NCBI RefSeq assembly: GCF_000179915.2
Contig: NC_014963.1
Span: 3,286,001 to 3,350,000 of the forward strand
DNA length: 64,000 bases
From: Terriglobus saanensis SP1PR4
GTDB lineage: Bacteria > Acidobacteriota > Terriglobia > Terriglobales > Acidobacteriaceae
Direction of reading: 5' to 3'
In this document: one piece after another, positions 34,201-41,636 of the stretch
Numbering within the stretch: the first letter of the stretch is position 1
Layout of the letters: each line of letters starts with the position of its first letter
Notes under the pieces: generated by a model
Told to the model about the DNA's origin: nothing
What the model saw: the letters and a program-made list of their open reading frames with translations, nothing else
Databases searched by the model: none
Translations under genes and position numbers: made by a program

Positions 34201-34405
34201 GATCCCTCTGGCGATCGGCTTTGGCGAAGGCGGGGCGCAATCAGCCCCGCTCGGTCGCGCCGTCGTCGGCGGGTTGGTTTTCTCTACCTTGACGACTCTC
34301 CTGATCCTCCCCATTTTCTACGCCCTACTTCAACGGAAGGCTGCCATAACCTCCAACTCTCTCAACCCGGAAGATCCTTCGAGCCGCTACTATGCCCACT
34401 CCTAA
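31259..34405 (+). CDS. RND efflux permease
   Basis: A 1048-residue inner-membrane proton-driven exporter. TM1 follows the start (LIVALIAILAGFFMAVGRM); the porter domain shows VIYVAQPYGGMNPAQMEGFLT; the TM4 region has GGLALAVGILVDEATVEIENI with the acidic D-E pair, and the C-terminal half has GAVMAVGISVANSILLISFAEQSRY and RIRAILMTAAAMICGMIPLA. The sequence differs from the HAE1 permeases at the start of the window (SVANSILL in place of KKNAIMMID), so it belongs to another RND subgroup often found with PadR in Acidobacteriota. The stop overlaps the adaptor gene by 14 bases. Substrate unknown. Confidence 0.93.
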   Translation: MRLVLAALTRPLTLIVALIAILAGFFMAVGRMRMDIFPQVGNPVIYVAQPYGGMNPAQMEGFLTYYYEYHFLYITGIESIDSKSIQGAALMKLSFREGTNMEQAMAETVGYVNRARAFMPPGTVPPFITRFDPGSVAVGLLLFSSSTHTQGELQNIALNQVRPLFATLPGVSAPPPFGGNQRTIVVTLDPDKLKQYSVSPEQAISAVSTGTVVAPSGNLYDGSLNRIVRTNATLGPELTDLMATPIHPHSGTNVYLRDIGTIENGTDIVTAYAHVNGKRTVYIPVAKRSDASTLAVIQAVKAAIPSFKKVMPDDVDVQLAFDQSGYVSNAINGLVREALLGAVLTGFVVLLFLRDWRSSVIVVANIPFALAGAVLLLWATGQTINIMTLGGLALAVGILVDEATVEIENIHTQMLPGVSRAKAVLEACRRTVTARLLSMLCVLAVFVPSFFMKGVGRQLFVPLSLAVGFAMISSYFLSSSLVPVFSTWLMKESHRGEETEGALGKLRLRYDRYLERALSWRWQIIVGYLALTAVILLVASPLLGTEIFPNSNGPVLRMRLKAPVGTRIEETEPMVLQALELIRNTVGKDNVEITSDYVGIQPSSYPVNLIHLFTSGPEEALVQVQLRHGHPDDEGVRESLRSAFQKQMPNLKISFEAGDIVSQVMSFGSPTPVQIDVQGVDLDQNYGYLAKVQAELQKLTFLRDVSVVQAQSYPVVDVKVDRDYAGQFGLTMADVTNSLVPATGSSRFIAPNYWRDPKNGNAFQIQVQLPSNRMQGLGALSALPLMRDGQSQPQLDQVASLQYGTMPEMIERLSGQRIVSVTANLHGIALGDAQKKIEAALKGIAAPPKGSTVVVRGQIPALEQTISGLRLGLLLAIAAIFLLLMANFQSLRLPLAILSTIPGVLCGVVLMLLLTRTTLNIQSFMGAVMAVGISVANSILLISFAEQSRYEYHDVETATRAGATGRIRAILMTAAAMICGMIPLAIGFGEGGAQSAPLGRAVVGGLVFSTLTTLLILPIFYALLQRKAAITSNSLNPEDPSSRYYAHS

Positions 34406-35483
34406 GTCTGTTCGTCTTGCTCTTGCACTCCCACTTTTCGCCTGCGTAGCGGCGCAGTCTCAGACCGCCGCGCACATCGAGATGACGAAGGTAGAAAGCC
34501 GCTCCGCATCGCGGACGATACCGCTGACTGCCGAACTTCAACCGTATCTCCAGACCGACATCGAAGCCCGTGTGCCAGGCTATGTCGTTAAGATGCTGGT
34601 GGATCGCGGAAGCGTGGTTCACCGCGGACAGTTGCTCGTTCAACTTTCCGCGCCGGAGATGAGCGCACAGACGAATGCGACTGACTCGGCGTTGCATCAA
34701 GCGGAGGCAGAGGTCGCACAGGCGCAAGCACAGGCAGCGGCTGCGGCAAGCATGTACGCACGTCTACAGGAAGCGGCCAAGACGCCAGGAGCGGTTGCGG
34801 GCAATGAATTGGAGCAAGCCGAGAAGCAGAAGGAAGCAGCCGCATCGCTTGTGGAAAGCCGCCGAGCTGCAGTCCGTTCGGCGAAGAGCAAGCTTCAGGC
34901 GACAAAGGATATGGAGTCTTATCTGAATGTCATCGCGCCGTTCGACGGTACCATCACCGATCGTTTCGTACATCCCGGCATAATGGTGGACGCAGGTGGT
35001 CATACGCCGCTTCTCAAACTACAACAGATTTCGCATCTTCGACTGGTCGTGCCGGTGCCCGAAAGCTACGTCGGTTCCATTGCAAAGGGTAGGTCTGTCA
35101 CCTTTCATGTCCCTGCTCGTCCTGGGAAAAGCTACTCCGGCAAGATCGCGCGCGTACCGAACGCACTTGACCAACAGAACCGCACGATGATGGCGGAGTT
35201 GGACGTGTTCAATACGGACAAGACACTTGCTCCCGGAATGTACCCGACAGTCGATTGGCCGGTTGGATCGAACGACAACGCGCTTTATGTACCGATCACA
35301 AGTGTCGTAACCACTACGGAGCGCACCTTTGTCATCACAGTTGTCAATGGTCGCGCTCATTGGGTTAACGTGCGCAAGGGAGCCACAGCAGGGGAACAAG
35401 TCGCAATTCGAGGAGAAGTATCGGATGGACAGGCCGTCGTGAAACGTGCCACAGATGAAATCCGTGAAGGCTCGGCGATCTAA
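34392..35483 (+). CDS. RND periplasmic adaptor (membrane-fusion protein, HlyD-like)
   Basis: A 363-residue adaptor that links permease and channel. After a signal sequence (LALALPLFACVAAQSQ) come the split lipoyl/barrel-sandwich parts (IEARVPGYVVKMLVDRGSVVHRGQLL and YLNVIAPFDGTITDRFVHPG) around an Ala/Gln/Glu-rich coiled-coil hairpin (about 98-175), then beta-barrel and membrane-proximal domains. The last position in the operon (channel, permease, adaptor) is the reverse of the usual order. It overlaps the permease gene by 14 bases, which implies tight co-expression. Confidence 0.93.
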   Translation: MPTPKSVRLALALPLFACVAAQSQTAAHIEMTKVESRSASRTIPLTAELQPYLQTDIEARVPGYVVKMLVDRGSVVHRGQLLVQLSAPEMSAQTNATDSALHQAEAEVAQAQAQAAAAASMYARLQEAAKTPGAVAGNELEQAEKQKEAAASLVESRRAAVRSAKSKLQATKDMESYLNVIAPFDGTITDRFVHPGIMVDAGGHTPLLKLQQISHLRLVVPVPESYVGSIAKGRSVTFHVPARPGKSYSGKIARVPNALDQQNRTMMAELDVFNTDKTLAPGMYPTVDWPVGSNDNALYVPITSVVTTTERTFVITVVNGRAHWVNVRKGATAGEQVAIRGEVSDGQAVVKRATDEIREGSAI

Positions 35484-35613
35484 TTTCAAAGAGAGCCTGA
35501 CAGAGGATCTTTGATCATAAAAGGGAAAACACTCCGGGCCTGAATTTGAGCGTTCCAGCTAAAATTCAGAGATGCACGGTACACAGCTTGTTGTTCTCGT
35601 AGTGATCTTCTTC

Positions 35614-37803
35614 TTATCGATTTCTCGCCAAAGCAGACTCGCGACGAATCTTGATATCGCTCTTCGTACTGTCGATACAGGCATACAAGAGCCACTTGCC
35701 GTCGGGAGACACAACCAGGCTTGGTGTACCTAAGGACAGTGCCTGTGTGAGCTTTCCAGCCGACGTAATCCGGCCGTCTCGGAAAGAATAAAAATTAAGT
35801 CTCGCCGACACTGCATCGCCCATCGCGAAGTAGATTCCATCTTTGCTCACTGCCCAATCCAGATCCGGATTAGGGTGAACCCCCGGTATTTGTTTTAGAT
35901 CATTCCCATCGGTTCTCTCGGACCAGAGACTATGCTCTCCTCGTCCATTTCCACTAAAGAAAAACAATGTCTGACCGTCCATGGATTCGGACGGATACAG
36001 CGTATCCTTTGGAGCGATCGGCCGAGTAGCGCCCGTCGCTAAGGTCCGTTTCCATATTTGAGGCATACCGGCCCGGGTAGTATCGAAGTACACCGATCTT
36101 CCATCGCGTGACCATCCTGGCCTGCGTACCTCAAATTGCTCGTGTTCAAACAGGGTTGGCTTGCCTCCCGAGGCGGACATAGTAAAAATCTCAGAGTTCC
36201 CATTCGGCCTTGCATCGAAAACAACCGCCTTGTTATCAGGAGACCACCGAATCGTTCCAAGCCAAGGTCCCCCGAAATGGGTCATCTGTCTGAGACTGCT
36301 CCCATCTTCATTGGCAAACCAGATTTCGGGAGTTCCGGACCGATCCGATACAAAGGCAATCGTCCGACCGTCAGGTGAGAAACTCGGGGAATGGTTGTGG
36401 CCCTGAGAAGCCAGAAAGCGCTTAGGGCTCCCAATGTGACCGTTCTGGATGGGCACCCGCCATATATTCCAGTTTTCGTCGCTCTCGACGAACGCCATCC
36501 AGTTGCCTATGCGTGAAATAGCAGGCTCCGATGCGGAGGCGGTATCCGACGGCAGCGGTTGCGACTCGCCTCCATTCCTATCTATCTCGCGGAGTTCGTA
36601 TGACCCTCGCCGATTGGAAGCAAAGATGAGGTGCCATCCGTCCGAAGCCCAATCGACCCCGCGAACATTCCTGTGGTCCGTCGTCAGCTGCTTGAGGTCT
36701 GTGCCATCGGCCGCCATGGTGAAGATCTCCCCGGCGCCGTGACTGATATAGCGTACAAATGCGATTCGTTTCCCGTCTTGAGAGAACCTTGGATAGCAAT
36801 CCTCATCCTGCGGACGAGGCGAGGTGAGGGGTTTCTCGGTACCCGAATCGACGGAGAGGAGAACGAGACCGGCTCCGTAGTCCTTGCCGAGACCATCAGT
36901 CAGCAACAATTGCCGACCGTCCGGGGTCCAGGTTGGACTTTGGCAACCGGAAAAAGGATTCTCGGAAGCCCAAAGACCGCTTGTATCTCGAATAGCACCA
37001 ACCGGATGTTCAGCACCGCCACCTGCGGACTTCACGAACACCTCAGTGCCGGAGGGAGATCGCCGAAGAAAGGCGACCTCCCTCCCATCCGGTGACCAGG
37101 CGGGATGAATGTCGGGCTGCTTGTCGTCCGTCAAACGGACGACTCCGCTCGTCTTCAGGTCCTTAATATAGATATCGTAGTTGTCCGCGTTCCCGTCCCA
37201 GACATAGGCGACTCGCGTTCCATCTGGGGCAATCGACGGGCTGAATTGCTGTCCGATCTCGTTCGAAAAAGGCACGATGTCGAAACTATCCGCTTTTGCC
37301 TGGACAGACCTGTGTAGAGAGATGAGCGACGAACCAGCTAGCGCAGTCAGAACTACAAAGGCGCTTATCGTCGCGATGGAAGTAGGCGATTTAAAGCGGT
37401 GCCAAAATCCTTCAACAGAAGTGGCCGCACCCTGAGATTGCGGCAGGACTCCTGGAGACCTGCTCTTTGCCGGGAGCTCGACGAACTGTGCAACGTATCC
37501 CCCCTTGGGAATCGTAATGCGGATCGTCTCATCCGGATTATTACTGGCCGCGTATGCATCGAGCTTCGCTCTGAGTCGTCTCGCCTCGCTCCGGACAACG
37601 TTATCGAGTTTGGGATCCCAATCAGAGGGGCGATCAAACACCTCGATGCCTATTTGTCTCTCCCTCAATGCGTCCGCATCGTCACGCAAGGATCGTTCCA
37701 CAACAAAACGCAAAAAGCGCACCATGCGGTCAGCTCGCCCGAACTCCGCGCTGACAGCAAGACGCTCGAGTTGCTTGCGTACGTTTTCTTGAAAACTTTC
37801 CAT
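35614..37803 (-). CDS. Membrane protein with N-terminal regulator-like domain and PD40 beta-propeller
   Basis: A 729-residue protein. Residues 1-110 (KQLERLAVSAEFGRADRMVRFLRFVVERSL ends; RQIGIEVFDRPSDWDP; VVRSEARRLRAKLDAYA) match an N-terminal domain seen in front of membrane segments in many acidobacterial predicted regulators. One membrane helix follows (about 145-165: IATISAFVVLTALAGSSLI). The periplasmic part is a TolB-like WD40/PD40 propeller with at least eight repeats, e.g. SPDGREVAFLRR, TPDGRQLLLTDG, SQDGKRIAFVRY, SPDGRTIAFVSDRSG and SPDNKAVVFDARPNG. The layout resembles ToxR/CadC-type one-component sensors: cytoplasmic output, periplasmic sensor. It is divergent from the TonB receptor operon, which it may sense for or control. 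DNA binding is not proven. Confidence 0.8.
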   Translation of the reverse strand: MESFQENVRKQLERLAVSAEFGRADRMVRFLRFVVERSLRDDADALRERQIGIEVFDRPSDWDPKLDNVVRSEARRLRAKLDAYAASNNPDETIRITIPKGGYVAQFVELPAKSRSPGVLPQSQGAATSVEGFWHRFKSPTSIATISAFVVLTALAGSSLISLHRSVQAKADSFDIVPFSNEIGQQFSPSIAPDGTRVAYVWDGNADNYDIYIKDLKTSGVVRLTDDKQPDIHPAWSPDGREVAFLRRSPSGTEVFVKSAGGGAEHPVGAIRDTSGLWASENPFSGCQSPTWTPDGRQLLLTDGLGKDYGAGLVLLSVDSGTEKPLTSPRPQDEDCYPRFSQDGKRIAFVRYISHGAGEIFTMAADGTDLKQLTTDHRNVRGVDWASDGWHLIFASNRRGSYELREIDRNGGESQPLPSDTASASEPAISRIGNWMAFVESDENWNIWRVPIQNGHIGSPKRFLASQGHNHSPSFSPDGRTIAFVSDRSGTPEIWFANEDGSSLRQMTHFGGPWLGTIRWSPDNKAVVFDARPNGNSEIFTMSASGGKPTLFEHEQFEVRRPGWSRDGRSVYFDTTRAGMPQIWKRTLATGATRPIAPKDTLYPSESMDGQTLFFFSGNGRGEHSLWSERTDGNDLKQIPGVHPNPDLDWAVSKDGIYFAMGDAVSARLNFYSFRDGRITSAGKLTQALSLGTPSLVVSPDGKWLLYACIDSTKSDIKIRRESALARNR

Positions 37804-38206
37804 TGGTAGATCGGCCGATGTGGTCCACTCCAGATCTTACATTCGCAAACGTACCAAAGGATGAATCGGGGCAGCGTGACTTCGGTCGAGCGATTCGAGC
37901 GCGCAGTAACAGTAAATTAACAAACCCGGAAAGCTATTGGGTGGCGCCCTGCAATCGACTGCGTATCAAAGACATACGTTAGGGTGTGAACGGCGTTCCC
38001 ACGCCATCGATGGGCTGCGGAGTAGCTCTTTCCCACCCCATACCCACTTGTTTGCGCAACGGTGGTCGTAGAGATTCGCTCTGTACCTTCCCCCCCGAAC
38101 GGCAAAGCCCTTTCGCCCAACAGGGCCTGCCTTCGTGGGGTAAGGGATCACGAAGCTTTACTTAATTTCAGCGCAACAGACGCAATACTTTGAGGAGATG
38201 AGCCAG
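37804..38206. other. Divergent intergenic region of about 400 bp
   Basis: It must hold the promoters of the PD40 protein and of the TonB receptor operon. I see a short A/T-rich stretch (TAACAGTAAATTAAC, 37908-37922) and no clear operator repeats, RNA or gene. Confidence 0.4.
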
Positions 38207-41200
38207 ATGAATTCACTTTTACGAACGATCGGAGCCGCAGTACTGATACTTGCGCCGATAGAGTTCAGTTCCCTTGCGCATGCCCAGGTTCTGTACGGCA
38301 CCCTTGTTGGAACAGTGGCCGATCCAAGCGGAAAATCAGTTCCTGGTGCAACCGTTATTGCAACCGAAGTCCAGACGGGAACAGAACACCGGCAAACGAC
38401 AAACGGTGATGGTGGGTACGATCTTCGTGATCTCCTGCCCGGTGTTTACAAGGTCCAGGTCACCGCCAGTGGGTTCTCTCAAGCCGAGCAGACGGGCCTC
38501 AATATTCGAGCAAACCTCATCGTGCGCGTCGATGAAAAGCTCAGCGTTGCCGGGACCTCGCAGACAGTTGAGGTGAATGCATCGAACACTGAGCTGCAGA
38601 CCGACAGCGGGACGATCCATGGCGAACTTACGACGAGAGAGCTTAGCAACATTCCGATCGGAGGATTCAATAACTATCAGAGTCTTCTTAGCCTGCTGCC
38701 GGGCGCAACTCCATCGCGATACCAGAATTCCGTGATGGACACTCCTTCCCGCTCCTTGACGACCAACATCAACGGGTCATCCCGCAACAACAATGAAACC
38801 GCTGTTGATGGTGCTGCCATTCAGCAGGTCTATCTTCCGCACCACACCCTCTACAACCCGCCCACCGAAGACATCCAATCCGTTGACATCGTGACGAACA
38901 GCTTCACCGCCGAGCAAGGTCTGGCTGGCGGCGCAGTCGTTTCGGTCCTTACCAAATCCGGGACGAATCAGTTTCACGGAACACTCTGGGAGGAGAATAC
39001 AAATTCGGCGCTCGCCGCAAGAAACTATTTCTACAACAAGACCTACTTCTCAGGTGCGAGCAGTTCGGCCCCGAAAAATATCCTGAACCAGTTCGGAGCG
39101 AACATTGGTGGTCCGATCCTTCACAACAAACTCTTCTTCTTCTCCGGCTTTGAAGGTCTATCCCAGCGCCAGCTCTATCCCGAAATCGTCTCGGTCCCAA
39201 CAGATGCAGAGCGAAACGGGGACTTTACAGGTTTGGCTGCACTATACGATCCCAACACTGGTAACTCTGACGGAACGGGACGTGCGACCATAGCGAGCAA
39301 GAACATCGACGGACGAAATGCGATTGAGAGCGGCATCAGTCCCGCGGCTCAAAGAGTTCTCGCTCTCATCCCGCATGCCAATCTTCCTGGGACCTCAAAC
39401 AACCTCTCCGTTGCAGGCACATACAGTCTGGATCGCTTCTCCTTCGACGAAAAGATCAACTGGCAGATCAATCCAAAATCTTCGATGTTCGCAAAACTAA
39501 GCTACCTCAGGGCCGACGTCATGTCTCCGAGCACGCTGGGAATCGGCGGAGGTACAGGTCTTAGCCCCGGAGGGAGCAATTCGGGCTCCGGCTATAGTCA
39601 GACTCGCATTTTTATCGGTGGCATCGGCTATACACGTACTCTCTCGCAAAACATATTGTTCGACGCGAACTTCGGCGTTGGGCATAACGATCTCGCATGG
39701 TATGAGGCCGATTTTGCAAGGAACCTCGGGCCTGGCCTTGGAATACCGGGAACAAACAGTGACGGCAACGGAAGCTATGGGACCGATCCCAACCAGGCGG
39801 GCTTGCCTTCATTCGCGGTCACTGGACTTGAGACGTTCGGCAATCCGGATGCTTATACCCCAGAGCTGAAAAATGACTTTACCTACACGTACGTTGGCAA
39901 CCTGACGTGGGTGGTTGGTTCGCATACCATGCGCTTCGGTACACAGATGCTCAACAATCATCTGAACCAGTATCAACCACAGAGAGGATTTGGTCCGCGC
40001 GGTGGCTTTACATTCACCGGCGGTGTCACCGCTCTCAAAGGCGGCGCGTCTCCAACCTCAGCCAACGCATTTGCACAGTTCCTGCTGGGGCTTCCTGACT
40101 CCCTTGGGAAAAGCTATCAATTCGAGAACCCCATCTCCGAGACGGAATGGCAATACGGTGTCTACGCGCAGGACCAGTGGCAGGCTTCCCATCGTTTGAC
40201 ACTGACCTACGGTCTCCGTTGGGAGTTGTATCCAATCATGTCCGGCATGGATCGGTACGATTTCACAACAAATCGTATGGTTCTTGGAGGAACCAACGGA
40301 CAGCCAACCGGAGCTGGATCGAATGCCAGCAAACTGCAGTTCGCTCCTCGCTTTGGATTCGCCTATCGTATCGATGACAAGACCGTCCTTCGAGGTGGAT
40401 ATGGAATCAGTATTGATCCTTATCCTTTCACTCGTGCCATGCGCGATCCTTACCCAGTAACCATAGCCCAAACCATCAATGCAAACAATTCCTATGTGGC
40501 CGCTGGCAATTTCGTAACCGGCATCCCCGGATATGCGACCGTCGCACCCGCGATTGGCGGTGACGGTACCGTCGCGCTTCCGCTCACCGCATATACAAAA
40601 ACTCTGCCAGCGGGTAACTTCCGCAGAGGCTATGTTCAATCGATGAACTTCACGGTCGAGCGGTCGCTCCCTGCAGGCTTCGACCTCACGGCGAGCTACG
40701 TGGGAACGCAGACCATTCGCCAGACCACGTACTTTGAAGCGAATGCAGGACAGACTCCCGGACTCGGCGCTGCGGGACAGCCCCTCTACGCTGCCTTCGG
40801 TCGCAATGCCGAAACGCAGGTCATCCTTCCCTACAACACGGCTCACTACGACGGATTGCAGTTCAGCCTCAAACATCCGTTCAAGCATGGGGTGCTGCTG
40901 ACAACCTCGTATACCTACAGCAAGTCTCTCGATGAAGCTTCAGACGATGACAGCGTACCACTGTTCAACGCAGTTGCTTATCAGTATCGCAATCGTGCAG
41001 TCAGTGACTTTGATCGAAAGCATGTTTTCGACATGGGCTTCACCGCCGAGCTTCCTTTTGGAAAAGGCCATGCCTTCCTGCGTGAGCGTGGCATCGCCAG
41101 TGCAATTATCGGGGGATGGAAAGTGAACGCGGTTATCTCAAAGTACACGGGATTACCCTTTACCCCTGTGGCTTCTGCTACCTCGCTCAACGCGGCATTC

Positions 41201-41566
41201 AATACGCAGGTCGCGAATCAGATTTCACCTCATGTTGCTACGCTGCACGGGATTGGGAAGTTCTCTACCTGGTTTGATACATCTGCTTTCGCACCGGTCA
41301 CAACATCCAGCTTCGGAACGGCAAATCGCAACTCACTACGAGGCCCCGGCGATGCTGATCTTGATCTGGGTATCTCCAGAGACTTCCCCCTCAAGGAGCG
41401 ACTGCATCTGGAGTTGCGGGGAGAGGCCTTCAATCTCACCAACACGCCAAATTTCGCGGTGCCAGCAAACAATGTCTCAAACAGCAACTTCGGCCAGATC
41501 ACTTCGACCTTCGGAAGTGCAGCGGATTCAAGGATCATTCGATTCACCGGCAAGCTGAATTTCTGA
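38207..41566 (+). CDS. TonB-dependent receptor with carboxypeptidase-regulatory-like N-domain (Oar-like)
   Basis: An outer-membrane protein of about 1119 residues. The ATG at 38207 is preferred to the one nine bases earlier, because GAGGAG (38192-38197) would otherwise touch the start codon. A signal peptide (AAVLILAPIEFSSLAHAQ) is followed by a CarboxypepD_reg domain (about 28-115: LVGTVADPSGKSVPGATVIATE, GYDLRDLLPGVYKVQV), a plug (about 125-230, ending in VDIVTNSFTAEQGLAGGAVVSVLTKSG, shown by its ends) and a large beta-barrel. The last strand ends in RIIRFTGKLNF with a C-terminal Phe, as needed for BAM recognition. Such receptors take up carbohydrates or peptides with TonB energy. It heads a run of three genes with two Tat-type exported proteins. 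Confidence 0.93.
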   Translation: MNSLLRTIGAAVLILAPIEFSSLAHAQVLYGTLVGTVADPSGKSVPGATVIATEVQTGTEHRQTTNGDGGYDLRDLLPGVYKVQVTASGFSQAEQTGLNIRANLIVRVDEKLSVAGTSQTVEVNASNTELQTDSGTIHGELTTRELSNIPIGGFNNYQSLLSLLPGATPSRYQNSVMDTPSRSLTTNINGSSRNNNETAVDGAAIQQVYLPHHTLYNPPTEDIQSVDIVTNSFTAEQGLAGGAVVSVLTKSGTNQFHGTLWEENTNSALAARNYFYNKTYFSGASSSAPKNILNQFGANIGGPILHNKLFFFSGFEGLSQRQLYPEIVSVPTDAERNGDFTGLAALYDPNTGNSDGTGRATIASKNIDGRNAIESGISPAAQRVLALIPHANLPGTSNNLSVAGTYSLDRFSFDEKINWQINPKSSMFAKLSYLRADVMSPSTLGIGGGTGLSPGGSNSGSGYSQTRIFIGGIGYTRTLSQNILFDANFGVGHNDLAWYEADFARNLGPGLGIPGTNSDGNGSYGTDPNQAGLPSFAVTGLETFGNPDAYTPELKNDFTYTYVGNLTWVVGSHTMRFGTQMLNNHLNQYQPQRGFGPRGGFTFTGGVTALKGGASPTSANAFAQFLLGLPDSLGKSYQFENPISETEWQYGVYAQDQWQASHRLTLTYGLRWELYPIMSGMDRYDFTTNRMVLGGTNGQPTGAGSNASKLQFAPRFGFAYRIDDKTVLRGGYGISIDPYPFTRAMRDPYPVTIAQTINANNSYVAAGNFVTGIPGYATVAPAIGGDGTVALPLTAYTKTLPAGNFRRGYVQSMNFTVERSLPAGFDLTASYVGTQTIRQTTYFEANAGQTPGLGAAGQPLYAAFGRNAETQVILPYNTAHYDGLQFSLKHPFKHGVLLTTSYTYSKSLDEASDDDSVPLFNAVAYQYRNRAVSDFDRKHVFDMGFTAELPFGKGHAFLRERGIASAIIGGWKVNAVISKYTGLPFTPVASATSLNAAFNTQVANQISPHVATLHGIGKFSTWFDTSAFAPVTTSSFGTANRNSLRGPGDADLDLGISRDFPLKERLHLELRGEAFNLTNTPNFAVPANNVSNSNFGQITSTFGSAADSRIIRFTGKLNF

Positions 41567-41592
41567 ACTCTTCCGTCATCTCAAGAACTGCT

Positions 41593-41621
41593 GGTGCTGG
41601 CCACGCCATATAGCCGGCACC
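41593..41621 (+). other. Hairpin between the TonB receptor and the terpene-cyclase-fold gene
   Basis: GGTGCTGGC and GCCGGCACC pair over nine positions with one G-T pair around an 11-base loop. There is no T-run, so it may stabilise or attenuate the transcript between the two genes instead of ending it. Confidence 0.35.
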
Positions 41622-41636
41622 GTAAGCTCTTGAACG

